Counted from the stretch's first letter, positions 23,432-34,775 are shown. The stretch: DNA of 64,000 nt from Lumbricus rubellus (GCA_945859605.1 OX243824.1:6062813-6126812); one strand, 5' to 3'. The notes: a model not told the origin generated them from the sequence alone. Numbers and translations: made by a program.

Positions 23432-23740
23432 AATAATGAAATTTTAGTGCAAAATATTCAGTGAACTGAGCTCTGTAAATATTTTGTTGCTTATAGAGAC
23501 TAATGGATGTATTCTTGTAATTTTTTAGGTTTCATCTTTGGAAAAGAGTCCCACTGGCATATAGTGAGGCAAGTAGAACATTAATTATCATTCTTTGCTT
23601 TTTAAGCTAACCCATAAATAGCACATGCATTGTGCATGCATATAAAAAGACTGTGCGTAAACTGTCAAATCAACCTATTTTGCAATGATGATTGACAGAC
23701 TCAGATTTACTTGGAATTTTTACAATAATAATTTCTGCTG

Positions 23741-24222
23741 TTAATGGTTACTTTCACTTGCTCTGCAACAGTGCAGAGGCGTTCGTTGTCTGTGGTCGGT
23801 CCATGTGGACGGGCCAACAACCGAGAAGGCTCGACGCTGTCTGGTAGCAGAGCGGATTCGAGGTACCAACAACTCCCCATTGGCCGAAGAGCGTAAAGCT
23901 CGACGGGAGGCTATGTCAGAGACATAGATCAGATAAGTAGGACGGGGCACTACCAGTGAGACACCGCCAGACAAGTACTGCTATTCTGTACGAGATGCGC
24001 TGCGAGACTGGAAGCCAGTGCAAGACATCACACATGTAAGCAGAGATCGGGCCAAATTTTGGAATATGACCAATAAACCGAGCAGCAGAGCGCATGACCC
24101 AGTCAAGATGCCCTATTAAGCTAGATGAGTGGCCAGCAAGAACTGAGCAGCAATGATCCATTCTGCTGGTTACAAAGGCGTGGACAAGGACCACAGCGGC
24201 ATCATGAGATAGGGACCGCAAG
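23741..24222 (-). pseudogene. LINE RT C-terminal remnant, - strand, copy 2
   Basis: Duplicate of 12235-12716, with the same frameshift. Confidence 0.8.
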
Positions 24223-24682
24223 ACATTACGCTACTGGCAAAGCTGGTAATAGCAGCTTCGTGTTACTGCCACAGCAAAGCAGAGACCCGCTATTTAATAA
24301 TTCACTACGAGGCAGAGAGGCAATGCAGGGCATCCCACATATAATCATGTTTATTTAATTATCTTAAGGGGAGCATACAAAATAGCAAATTTACAGCTAA
24401 GTCTAAGATTGATCAGTTACATGTTATTTTGCATATATGATGATTTCACTCTTGTGATTTAAAAATTCTCAATTGATTTTGATCTAGGAGCTGCTGGAGT
24501 TACTGGCATCTGGTTGTTTCTGTGTCGATGAAATTGTAGCCTGTGCCAACACCAACAGCTCGTCTTTTGAAGGTGAAGATCAAATTTGTTTACCTTGGAA
24601 GATTATGTGTCCCTTGTCTTGACCTGAATTAGACGTGCTGGAATTCCTTTAGATTCAGACTTAATTCAACTTCTTACATGTA

Positions 24683-25859
24683 CAGGGTGCGCCAAAAAAA
24701 AGACCCCCCAAGGTTTTTTGCCATTATCTTGGCCAAAAATAAGAATATCGAAATGAAATTTTATAGTCTTATAGACAATTCATATTTACACATGATGGCC
24801 AAATTTCATAAAAATATTTCAAACAGAACAAAAGTTTTTCCATTTTTAGGGAGGTCACCCACCGTTTTTTGACCATTCAAAAACGAAACGCAACAAAAAC
24901 GAGGTTTTTCGCCAATATCTTCACCAAAAGTAAGAATTTCAAAATGACATTTTACAGGCCTAAAGTCAATTCATATTTACACATGATGCCCAGATTTCAT
25001 CAAAATAGGTCATACACAACAAAAGTTATACCACTTTTAGTAAGACCACCCACCGTTTTTTGACGATTCAGAAACGAAACGCAACAAAAAGTAACAAAAA
25101 CACGATTTTATTAAGTCTCATGATCTCATCTCAAATAACTGTTGACAAATGAACTTGGTAGTGCTTCCCAACTTGTGTTCAATGTGCCCACCACATCTGC
25201 CAAAACTTAATTTGAGTCTCTATGCAAAGTTCTTGATGGACATGTTGATTATCTGACAGATTCCTCATTATTTCTTATTTTAAGAATTTGATTGTCATCT
25301 TGCTAAGTGACTTCTCAGTGACGTGCAGCTACGCTGGTACCCTGTTTCTTTTTTAAATAGTAATAATAATGATCATCGGTCAATATCAAGGCTATTTGAT
25401 AATAATTATTTGAGATGAGACCTAATAAAATCGTGTTTTTGCTGCGTTACGTCTTTGAATTGTCAAAAATTGGGGGGTGGCCTCACTAAAAGTGGTGTAA
25501 CTTTTGTTTTTTTGGAAATTTTTGATGAAATCGGACCATCATATGCAGATATGAATTGTCTTTAAGCCTGTAAAATTTCATTTCGATATTCTTACTTTTG
25601 ACCAAGATATTGGCCAGAATAATTAGATTGAATTTTTATTACTTTTTGTTGCGTCGCGTTTTTGAATCATCAAAAAACGGTGGGTGACCTCCCTAAAAGC
25701 GGCATAATTTTTGTTCTGTTTGAAATATTTTTATGAAATCTGGCCATCAAGTGTAAATATGAATTGTCTTTAAGACAGTAAAATTTCATCTAAAAATTCT
25801 TACTTTTGGTTAAGATATTGGCAAAAATCTTAGGGGGGTCTTTTTTTTGGCGCACCCTG
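24683..25859. mobile_element. Foldback mariner-type element, copy 2
   Basis: Duplicate of 13177-14353 with the same TA flanks. It is flanked by the duplicated ~105-bp direct repeats at 24570-24676 and 26449-26553. Confidence 0.85.
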
Positions 25860-26261
25860 TATGTAAAATTTCTGCCATAGATGTGCATTATTACTATGCT
25901 GTGACTAGTTTAATTTTAGACAAACTGTCCTCTAAGATAGAATTAAAGTAATTACCCTCTTTACTCCTGTAACACTTTCGAAACTGACCATAGAATTTTC
26001 TTTTGTGATCTCTTGCATCTGTTGAACATAAATTTGTGACTTCACTGCGAATAATTGCATTGAGTAATGGTAGCTGAATTGATTTTTAGTTCTCAGCCTA
26101 TTTGTTCGTGCTTCCACTCAGACAGTCGCCTGTAGAGACCTTGAGCAAGTCGTTCGCTCACAATTGCTTAGTACAATCAGTTTTTTTATGATTGTGCATG
26201 CATTTCTGAATTTTGGGAACTGGGCAATATCAAGTAAACTAAAGTGCATCTTTAGTATGAA

Positions 26262-26450
26262 GTGTCATTTCGCATGCTTGTCCCCTCCTTTGTTACCAGC
26301 AGAGTTGGTCATTGCTGCTCGGTTCTGGCTGGTCACCCATCTGGCTTAATAGGGCGTCTTGACTGGGTCATTTGCTCTGCTGCTTGGCTTATTGGTCATA
26401 TATCAAAATATGCCCTGATTTTTCCTTACATGCGTGATGTTTTTCACTGA
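26262..26450 (+). pseudogene. LINE RT C-terminal fragment, copy 2
   Basis: Duplicate of 14756-14944. Confidence 0.65.
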
Positions 26451-27076
26451 AGATCAAATTTGTTTACCTTGGAAGCTTATGTGTCCCTTGTCTTGACCTG
26501 AATTAGACGTGCTGGAATTCCTTTAGATTCCGACTTAACTCATCTTCTTTTTATATCAAAACGCATCTCCTAATCTCGACCTACATAATAGCAGCACTTA
26601 TCTGGTAGTGTTCGATTAAATTGGACATCCATCGAGCTTTGCGCTCTTCGGCTATGGAGCAGCTCCTGCAGGGTTCCTTTCACTCTTTGGTCACATAGTG
26701 TTGAGCCTTCTCGGTTGTTAGTACCTCCACTGAAAATGGGTTCGGGCTGTGCCTACTACCTCAGAATAATTTGCCTGCTTTCTACCAGTTGCTAAAGACC
26801 TTTTTTCTTTGACCGTCTCTGGGCTAGGTGTAGCTCTGAGTAGACTAAGCACATCGGTCAAATGCATGGGTCCATGATTTTGGAATTCACGTTCTGTAAG
26901 CATTGTAATATACCTAAAAATACCATGTTTGAAACAATTTAGGACTGCATTAAAGCATTATTGGACCTGGGGCTGCATGTACAATATTTATGCTGTGTGT
27001 TAAATTGGCTTTTTATTTTTATATCGAATCTCATCAGTTACATGTTAAGTTTTTCTCTTCTTTCTTAGGCGTAAAA

Positions 27077-27483
27077 AATGTTGTGTTTCCGGTAACCCGA
27101 CCGACCCATTTTTACGGCCGCGACCCAAATATTTTTGTAAAAAATTTTCATAAAAGAAAATTTTCATAAAAATTTTTCTTTCAAAACAATTTTTTTTTAA
27201 ATTTTAAAACTTAAAAAAACCCTTTTGTATTGACATAACAGAAAAGACGTCAACAAAATGAAATTAATAGGACTGTTTCTAAAGCAGTTTTAGGTGCAGA
27301 CAGTCGGGGAAATAGGCAGTTTATACTTGCTTAGAACGAGTACTTTGTTGCAGCGTGCAAAAAAGACTAGTGGGGTATAATTTTTCGGATAGTCACTTCA
27401 TAAAAATATTTGACCAAAATAAAAATAATTTCCGACCTACCTACCCAATTTTTTTTAGCTCTGTTACCGGAAACACAACATTT
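27077..27483. mobile_element. ~0.4-kb TIR element, copy 2
   Basis: Duplicate of 15571-15977. Confidence 0.7.
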
Positions 27484-28379
27484 GTTTAGGCCTTACTTGT
27501 CTGGCACTGTGTATATAGCAGTATCCAAATATCGTGAGGCCATCAGAAATAATTCCATGGGAAAGAAGACAACCCTTGACTTAGCAGGTTTATAAGCCCT
27601 TTGGGGTTGTACCTATGACATCTACATCAGAGAACTCTATTGTAAATGTGTTGTCATTGCATATATTTTGTTGCTTTTTGTTTGTCATTTAATAAATTAC
27701 TTCAATCAATAGGGCTGTAAATTTCTACCTAGGTAATTTTAGCATGACTCCTTTATGGCATGCGCACTTTTGTCAAGCACCCTCGAAATGGGTTGTCAAA
27801 GACACTATGTGTGAGGTCTATTGTCACATTATAATTAAAAATTGTATTCATTCTTTTTTGTGATACTATTAAAAATAAAATTCTGGGTTCTTGTTTTCAG
27901 ATGTTCCTGCAGTCATCGATCTGTAACAAAGTAACAGGTCTCATGGAAAGCAGATTTGCAGCATTCCCCAAAATTCTGCATCAATGGACATTGTAGTCTA
28001 GCAGGAACTAGAAACTTGATAGGAGATGTAGCATTTTAAGTTTTTTAGTGATCAGAGATAGAGAACGTGCAAAAATCTGAATATAAATTATTATTAATTG
28101 TTATGTCCCATTTGAACAATATGAAGATTGCTGCTTTATCCTGTTCTAAAAGTGTACAATTTGCTGAACATCGCCTCTATTATTATTCATGGCAATTGTC
28201 ATAATCTGCTTTGATAATTAATATAAATTTTCACTTTTATAATTTTTTGGCTAAAAGGTGATTTTTAGCGTGATTGGTACTGACCATTATGTTCCATTAA
28301 AGGCCATTGTTGCTGTTATTGTGCTATTGTACTGGCTTACTTTCTCACAAAGGGTCACTTACCGAATATCTTTCTTGGT

Positions 28380-28696
28380 TTGGCGCTGTCTCGCGGGTGT
28401 GGCCCCTGTTTATTTGCAGGAGCTCTGTTGAGTGTCCAGCGCCGTGGCTCCCTCCGCTCTTCTAAGCAGGCTGAGCTTCTTGTCCCCTGGTCACGCACTT
28501 CTATTGTGCAGCGCCGTGCCTTTTCTGTTGTTGGCCCTGCAATCTGGAATGTGCTCCCTGTGGAACTACGCCTTTGAGACTGCGTTCTACTCTGCTCTTA
28601 AGACTGTTCTCTTTAGCCGTGGTTGGGTCGGGAGCGCTTCTGGGTAGATATTCTTAAAGAGGCGCTATATAAATGTCTGAAATGAATGAATGAATT
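28380..28696 (+). pseudogene. LINE 3' end remnant, copy 2
   Basis: Duplicate of 16874-17190. Confidence 0.75.
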
Positions 28697-29515
28697 GCTA
28701 CTGCTATTGCTAATCGTATGACTGAAAAAAATGCTGGAAATTGTACTAGTGTCATTGTTATTAGTATTGTGATTACTAGTTATCAATTTTTACTAATTGT
28801 AGGATTACTGTTATTTGCATTAGTTACTATTGTTAATACTGCTACTATAACTATCACCAGTACTGTTATGATGTTAGTATAAAAAGGCATTCCTATTATG
28901 TAATAACATTGCAGACTTTCAAACTAATGTTCGTTTCATATGAACTATTGAGTTCTCTAAATCCTCTTGCTTGACTTTTTGCTAGTGTAGGACTGATGCC
29001 GATCTTAAGAGTTTGTTTTACTGCTATACTCTCATTCTATGTTTAATCTAATAATCTGCATGCTTAGATCTCAGCAATTGTGACTATCCAATGTAAGCAA
29101 TTGCATACTGGAAATCAGGGCCCATCCCTGTTTAAACTATTGCTCTTTTACGGCTTCGTTTATACTTGATGATTGTTTGATTGGTAATGTTGTTATGAGT
29201 TCAAATGTAATAAACTCGTTGACTTTCACAAATTTTGATGCTGAAGATTGCATTAGTAAAGTTTATCATTGAGTTTTCCTGTTCTAGTATAATACTGGAT
29301 TGAATGGTTTACTTTAATTACTACTGAGGGCAATGTCAAGGTTCATTGTATAGACTCTTCAAGAGTCCATGAAGTAGCACTGAAGATTATTTTATGGTAA
29401 CCTAGGCAGCTTTCTTCAAAGCACTTTGCTTCACCATGAGGAAACCTTGAGAACTTTTTCAAGTAACGTTACCTTTCCATGTACAATGTAGAAACCTCTC
29501 CTTTTAGAAACCTTG

Positions 29516-29806
29516 AGCAGTAAGCTATAAAGTAAGCACTGCAAGTTGCTATAAAGTAAGCTATAAAGTAAGCTCTGCAAGTTGCTATAAAGTAAGCTAT
29601 AAAGTAAGCTCTGCAAGTTGCTATAAAGTAAGCCTAAAGTAAGCTCTGCAAGTTGCTATAAAGTAAGCTATAAAGTAAGCTCTGCAAGTTGCTATAAAGT
29701 AAGCTATAAAGTAAGCTCTGCAAGTTGCTATAAAGTAAGCTATAAAGTAAGCTCTGCAAGTTGCTATAAAGTAAGCTACATACTCAGTGAAGTAAGCTCT
29801 GCAACT
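29516..29806 (+). repeat. 36-bp repeat array, copy 2
   Basis: Duplicate of 18010-18300. Confidence 0.9.
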
Positions 29807-30062
29807 TACCACATGGTTACCTAACTATCCACCTGTTGGACAAACCTAAAGTAACCTTGACCTTACCTTGAAGTAAGGTAGAGAGCTTACTTTCAAAGTA
29901 AGCTGTGGAGCTTACTACTAGACATGGCTTAAACTATCCACCCAGTGGACAAGCCGAAGTAAGCTTAAGCTTACCATATAACATACTTCGCATTTAGAGT
30001 GTAGGCCTACATGCATACATGCAAACATGCATACATACATGCATACATGCATACATGCATGC

Positions 30063-30196
30063 ATAATTTTTAGGTAATGTTATCATAGACCGGGGGGGGA
30101 TAATGTCCTACCCCGGGGGGATAATGTCCGGGAGCTTTTGTCCGGGGGGATAATGTCCGGGAGGATAATGTCCGGGGGGAATAATGTCCGTTTCCC
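30063..30196 (+). mobile_element. 15-bp-repeat foldback arm, copy 2
   Basis: Duplicate of 18557-18690. Confidence 0.7.
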
Positions 30197-30595
30197 ATAT
30201 AGATTATATACTGTATACTGTAAAGAAACTACAAATGCATTCAACAAAACAAAACTGCGTTACAGCTCACACTCATGGGAGTGACAAATGGGAAGAACAC
30301 CAATCTTCCGGAGGTTTCCTACCCCGGGGTTGTCCGGGGTTTTTGTCCGGGGTTTTTGTCCGGAGTGTTAATGTCCATTCCTCAATCCTCCACGTCATGA
30401 CGGCATGTCGTTTAAAAGCAAATTACTTCTGCTGCGTATTACTTGTAATGCGCTATCTTTCCATCGAATGACGGGATGTATGCAAGATGATTGCACACCT
30501 TTTTAAAGGACGTCATTTGCTTATAAGAATAAAATCAGAGCAGCGTTCATGTATTTAACTTATGGTAATCCTCTCCTTTGCTCTCATCCCTCAGT

Positions 30596-30886
30596 CGAAC
30601 GTTGAGAGAGTGACAATCTCAGAAAATCTTAGCAGTCACTCTTCAAGACAACTTGCGAGTTTCTCAACATGTCGACGAGATCCTATAAGCTCGTGTGCCA
30701 GTTCCCTCTATATGCGCTGAGCATGCTAAAGTCCCATGGTCTGCCCTACAAGGCCATGCATACGGCTACTGAGGCTACCACTGTAGCTCACCTCATGTAT
30801 GCATTGCCAGCGTGGTGGGAGCTCACTGTGTATCGGCGAAAGACAAGCACAGAAGGGAGCGATTGCTGCGTCGTGCGAACGGGATA
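30596..30886 (+). pseudogene. Non-LTR RT remnant, copy 2
   Basis: Duplicate of 19090-19380. Here the sequence continues past the point where copy 1 meets the gap. Confidence 0.75.
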
Positions 30887-31007
30887 ATTGTAATTGTAAT
30901 TATAATTTGATAATACCTGCCCAATGACGTTGGCAGTGCGAAGAAAGAGCAGATTATAAGGCCGACATTGACCTCTTTCTTTTCGTTCATCTGATCCTGG
31001 AGTAGCT

Positions 31008-31125
31008 TCTCTTCTCTCTCTCCTCCTCCCATACCCTCCTCCTCTTCATCCTCTTCCTCCTCTTCATCCTCTTCCTTTTTTCTTTCTCATCCTCTCCCTC
31101 CTTCTCCTCCTCCTCCTCATTGTTC
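31008..31125 (+). repeat. Polypyrimidine tract
   Basis: About 120 bp of TCC/TCT words, like a short version of 5499-7112. Confidence 0.8.
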
Positions 31126-31589
31126 TTTTCTTGACCATGATTCCCATGAAGCGAATGCATTCGAATAAATTAATCAGACTTGAAAATCACCAACGAGACC
31201 ACGAAAGAACAAACCTATATCGATCTTTATTTACTTTCAATCACTCTCCGACTAGACACCTCATTCACCGCATTTCATTTCCTTTAACCCTTTATACATA
31301 AAATTATGCGCAATTCTCTGTCATCTACATACACCGGCTTCTGATTTCATAATCGTCTGGCAAACCAAAGCACCCCAAAATGAGAACCAGATTACCCCAC
31401 CATACAGTATAGACCGAAGATGATGTAGACCTACCTGTCGTCTATTTGCATATTACCCCATTTGCTTACCTGTCCAAAGTATCAGATTACCTGAGGAGCG
31501 ATCAAAATTAGGGTTATACACCTGTGGTAACCAGGGTTGAATGCCATAGAATAATTGAAATGGTGAATGAGATACGCCATCATGAACTC
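31126..31589. other. Spacer without supported gene
   Basis: I see nothing definite. The mixed-composition sequence ends in the first member of the SINE cluster. Confidence 0.3.
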
Positions 31590-31690
31590 CGCCACTGGTT
31601 GCATTCTGCCAGTGCCAGTCCCAAGCCTGGATAAAGGAGGAGGGAGACACTGATCATCTGTGAGCTTTAAGCGCAGCAACAGCGACTTAT
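31590..31690 (+). mobile_element. SINE-like repeat, cluster member 1
   Basis: CCAGTGCCAGTCCCAAGCCT, GATAAAGGAGGAGG, GACACTGATCATC and GCAGCAAC occur in order. These are the conserved words of a dispersed family in this window. Confidence 0.65.
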
Positions 31691-32458
31691 GTATACGACC
31701 AACTCCTAAAGCCGATTAGAAATATTCGTGAGTTTGTCAAGTTTGTGAGATTTTAAAATGCAGCACCGAAAAATAGAATTTTCCAACATGGAAAAAGCTG
31801 AAAGGAAGAAAAATTCAGCTATGGGATGACATATATATTTCATATATATTTATATAGAATATATATATATATATTATATATATATCCATATGAATGAAAT
31901 CCTTATGGTATGTTTATATGTTTATAATTATATAGGCCATTCAGACGGTGTAACTTAAAACCGGTTTCAAGTTACACATCCTGCGTATTATATATAATAG
32001 GCCCATATATTATCTAAACATAATACACACACGTCTGCGATTGTACTAATTGTTTGGAACTATGTGTGCATATGTTCTTTCTAAGTGATCAAATATTATT
32101 ATATTCTGTGAGCTGCCGAGAGCTTAATCAAGCTTTATCAAGAAGATAAAGCTATCGACGGAGAGCAATTAGCGCGGAAGGGGCGGATACAAAGGTTCAA
32201 AGAGCGGCTAATCTTCGGCCAAAGCGCGCATCAAAGGAAGCCGACACAGTGGTCGAAGAGGGAACAATACATGGCACTGTGTACACATGCCGACTGTTGT
32301 TCTAGAATCTAGACTTTCTGGGGTATAGACTATAGAGCAGAAACCTGTCAGATGTCATATAGGTGAAATTGATTAGTGGAACGTGTCAGGAGCTCCAAGC
32401 CAAGATCATTCCACGCTTTCATACGAAGTGGACGAATGTTGGTTTGGTTTCAAGTTGG
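31691..32458. other. Spacer with TA tract
   Basis: Contains (TA)n around 31835-31890. The rest is unassigned and I see no supported gene. Confidence 0.3.
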
Positions 32459-32556
32459 TACATGTTTAACGACACTGCCATATCAAAGATGATTATTGTC
32501 GCCCTCCTCCTTTATCCAGGCTTGGGACTGGCACTAGCAGAATGCGACCAGTGGCA
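32459..32556 (-). mobile_element. SINE-like repeat, cluster member 2
   Basis: Inverse of the family: TTTAACGACACTG, ATCAAAGATGATTATTGTCG, CCTCCTCCTTTATCCAGGCT, TGGGACTGGCACT. Confidence 0.7.
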
Positions 32557-32624
32557 GAGTGTTTGGTTTCAAGTGACTTCCAACCCATAATGTATTAATG
32601 TATGCTTCAAGACACCCAATAAAC

Positions 32625-32720
32625 TCCGCCACTGTTTGCACTCTGACAGTGCCAGTCTCAAGCCCCGATAAAGAAGGATGGCGACTCTGATCACCTTTGT
32701 TTTGACACAGCAACAAGCCA
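32625..32720 (+). mobile_element. SINE-like repeat, cluster member 3
   Basis: GACAGTGCCAGTCTCAAGCC, GATAAAGAAGGATGGCGACT, GATCACCTTTG, CAGCAACAAGCC. Confidence 0.65.
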
Positions 32721-32762
32721 GACACCCTAAACCCCTAGAATGTATGGTGCTATTTAACTATA

Positions 32763-32840
32763 CAATGTGTCATGTCAAGGATGATTAGCGCAGCCCTCCT
32801 CCTTTCTCCAGACTTGGGACTGGCACTACCAAAGTACGAG
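32763..32840 (-). mobile_element. SINE-like repeat, cluster member 4
   Basis: GTCAAGGATGATTAGCGCAG, CCTCCTCCTTTCTCCAGACT and TGGGACTGGCACT, in inverse orientation. Confidence 0.65.
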
Positions 32841-32939
32841 CCTTACTGGTTCACCCTATACACGTAGGCCTACATTCACGCATTTGCACATAAGAGTCCA
32901 CTCTCTACATGGGGTCTAAGAGCCGCGATGACCTGCCTT

Positions 32940-33010
32940 TGACCGAACTAAGCCACTGGTTTTGCATTCTGCCAAAGCCAGTCCCAAGCCAAGATAAAGG
33001 AGGAGGACGA
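32940..33010 (+). mobile_element. SINE-like repeat, 5' part, split by foldback insertion
   Basis: CCAAAGCCAGTCCCAAGCCA then GATAAAGGAGGAGGACGA. The family sequence stops here and resumes at 33523 with AGGACGACACTAATCATCTT. Confidence 0.7.
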
Positions 33011-33522
33011 GGTGGTAGGACATTATCCCCCCTGGACATTATCCCCCCGGACATTATCCCCCCCGGACATTATCCCCCTCGGACATTATCCCCCGCGAAG
33101 TAGGACATTATCCCCCCCAGTCTATTACCTAAAAATGATTGACGCTAATAAGTCTACGAAGTTCAAATCACGTTAACAAACCTTTGTGGGCCTACTGACT
33201 GTATACGATTCCAATTCGTTCATTCATCTAATGACGACACTAACCCTAACACTAACCCTAACCGACCCTCACGACGCTTACCCTGACCCTAACCGACCCT
33301 CACGACACTTACACTGACCCTAACCGACCCTCACGACGCTTACCCTGACCCTAACCCACCCGCACGACGCTTACCCTGATTTGTACATGAAGGGGGGGAT
33401 AATGTCCGGGGGGGATAATGTCCTACAAAAAACCGGGGGGGGATAATGTCCGGGGGGATAATGTCCGGGGGGATAATGTCCGGGGGGGATAATGTCCAGG
33501 GGGGATAATGTCCGTTCCCCGT
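33011..33522. mobile_element. 512-bp foldback element with ~15-bp tandem-repeat arms (TU-like)
   Basis: The left arm is about seven units of GGACATTATCCCCCC. The right arm is about eight inverse units of GGGGGGATAATGTCC. Between them lies a ~270-bp core with 31-bp repeats. AGGACGA flanks both sides (33004-33010 and 33523-33529), consistent with a 7-8 bp target duplication, and the flanks rejoin to a continuous SINE. The layout resembles TU elements of sea urchin (inverted arms with 15-bp outer tandem repeats), recalled from the literature. No transposase is encoded. Confidence 0.75.
33237..33385 (+). repeat. 31-bp telomere-like repeats inside the foldback core
   Basis: CTAACCCTAACACTAACCCT leads into units of GACCCTCACGACGCTTACCC plus TGACCCTAACC. 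Unit starts are at 33264, 33295 and 33326, with a diverged fourth. Confidence 0.85.
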
Positions 33523-33592
33523 AGGACGACACTAATCATCTTTGATATTAAGTATCTTTGATATGTCGGTGTCGTTAAACAGCAACAAACGA
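33523..33592 (+). mobile_element. SINE-like repeat, 3' part
   Basis: ACGACACTAATCATCTTTGA, TATGTCGGTGTCGTTAAACA and GCAACAAAC form the 3' tail of the copy broken at 33010. Confidence 0.7.
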
Positions 33593-34016
33593 CCCATTGA
33601 CCAACTATGATTTCTGCCACCCGACGACAGAGGGCATTGGGCAGATCATTCCAAAAGCATCAGTTCAGTCTTTGTTGCGAATGACTGGACACCACGGTCG
33701 CGTTCGAAAACACACTCCGAGATATCGAGGATTTCCTGGCGTACCTTAATGCTTGATCAAATGTAAACCTAACTATAAGAAAACTATCAATTTCGCTTTG
33801 GGTGAGTTACATAACACGATAATTTCCTCTTCCCCCGATTAGCGTCCAAAGACTAATCACAAAATGCCAGAAAAGGGCTTCCTTAGCAACCCTGCACTGA
33901 CCTGGAGCATATGGTAAAAGTCTAACGCATGGCATCTGAGTATAATTATAGGCTAGTCTCTTCTAAGGTCGCTATATAAATTCTCTTGATTTCAATCTCC
34001 ATCTTCTTCTTCCCAG
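33593..34016. other. Spacer ending in possible LINE tail and splice acceptor
   Basis: 33930-33990 has TCTTCTAAGGTCGCTATATAA, which resembles the LINE 3' ends elsewhere in the window. A pyrimidine-rich CTCCATCTTCTTCTTCCCAG follows at 33997-34016. No other feature is supported. Confidence 0.35.
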
Positions 34017-34283
34017 GCGGATCCGCACACAAACCGGCACAACGAACGGTCCATAATTATTGACGAAGACATTGGAAAGCCATTTAAAGAAGAAGTCGAT
34101 GACAGAAAAGTGCAATTTATCAATTATTTAGACCGGCGTAACACTGCCACCGAATATGACGAACGACAACGTTTCCCGCAACAACACTTAGCAACAGATG
34201 ACAAATTCCCACATACCCAGACGACACCAACGCCACGTACGGGCGACATACGCACGCCGGAACAGCCAATCACAGCCTTATAA
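34017..34283 (+). CDS. Candidate terminal coding exon, unknown gene
   Basis: The frame is open for 88 codons from directly after a strong pyrimidine-tract/CAG acceptor (34001-34016) to TAA at 34281-34283. AATAAA lies 18 bp past the stop (34302-34307). The translation is hydrophilic and of normal complexity: it starts ADPHTNRHNERSIIIDEDIG, continues KPFKEEVDDRKVQFINYLDR, and ends in a Thr/Pro-rich stretch finishing PEQPITAL. There is no internal Met near the start, so a methionine-based gene scan misses it. I do not recognise the family and see no transmembrane or repeat structure. No upstream partner exon was identified. Chance openness of this length is possible but not common at this base composition. 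Acceptor, open frame and polyadenylation signal together are the support. Confidence 0.4.
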   Translation, partial: ADPHTNRHNERSIIIDEDIGKPFKEEVDDRKVQFINYLDRRNTATEYDERQRFPQQHLATDDKFPHTQTTPTPRTGDIRTPEQPITAL

Positions 34284-34514
34284 TAACTGTTGCACGCGGC
34301 TAATAAAAAGCTGGAAACCGTCAGTATTTGAACAGTTTAGTGATTTTCACGAACGCATACAACTCTTTCTCTCTCCAGCCGGTGTTAGTTTTGCAGCTTT
34401 GCTCAATTTTTACACTACAACCACAGAGGAAAAAGAAGAAGAGGAGAAATTTATGCATCCATAAAGACGCTGCGATGACGTCGTCCATTACGCCGCGCGC
34501 CCTCCGCCGTTGAA

Positions 34515-34775
34515 ATGGCGGCGCGTGCACGCATACCCTGGTCGTCTTTGTCCCCGTTGCTGGCACGACGCCCACCCTGGGGGCTATTGACCCTAGGCGG
34601 GAAGAAGAATTGTTGTTTATACAGTGGAAGGGTGGGAAAAAACGGAAAGTATGTGCAGTTCAAACACGTAAATGGATGGACATCGATATTTCCTGCGGCG
34701 GAGGGGGAACGAAGGAAGAGCCGTTATTGGACGCACGCCAATAAACTATTAAGACGAGACCAGGGATGGTGGTGA
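34515..34775 (+). CDS. CpG-rich open frame, possible first exon (weak)
   Basis: An 86-codon frame starts at ATGGCGGCGCGTGCACGC in a CpG-rich stretch (34470-34760). It begins MAARARIPWSSLSPLLARRP, an Arg-rich, acid-poor start that could pass for a mitochondrial presequence. It ends at a TGA/ATGA junction (34773-34779). A GTATGT donor-like word at about 34649 could end an exon earlier. I recognise no family, and the opposite strand is also partly open. Treat it as a candidate only. Confidence 0.2.
   Translation: MAARARIPWSSLSPLLARRPPWGLLTLGGKKNCCLYSGRVGKNGKYVQFKHVNGWTSIFPAAEGERRKSRYWTHANKLLRRDQGWW

Larger units (their letters stand above)
19617..30922 (+). repeat. 11.3-kb duplicated block, copy 2 (right of gap)
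   Basis: A direct copy of 8111-19416. It begins inside the TGTA microsatellite right after the N run and ends at CTGCCC, beyond which 30923 onward is single-copy. The element order is the same as in copy 1. Confidence 0.95.

Noticed and set aside
33237..33385. True telomere or subtelomere
   Set aside because: Only a few TAACCC words, inside a transposon core with a 31-bp period, in the middle of the window.
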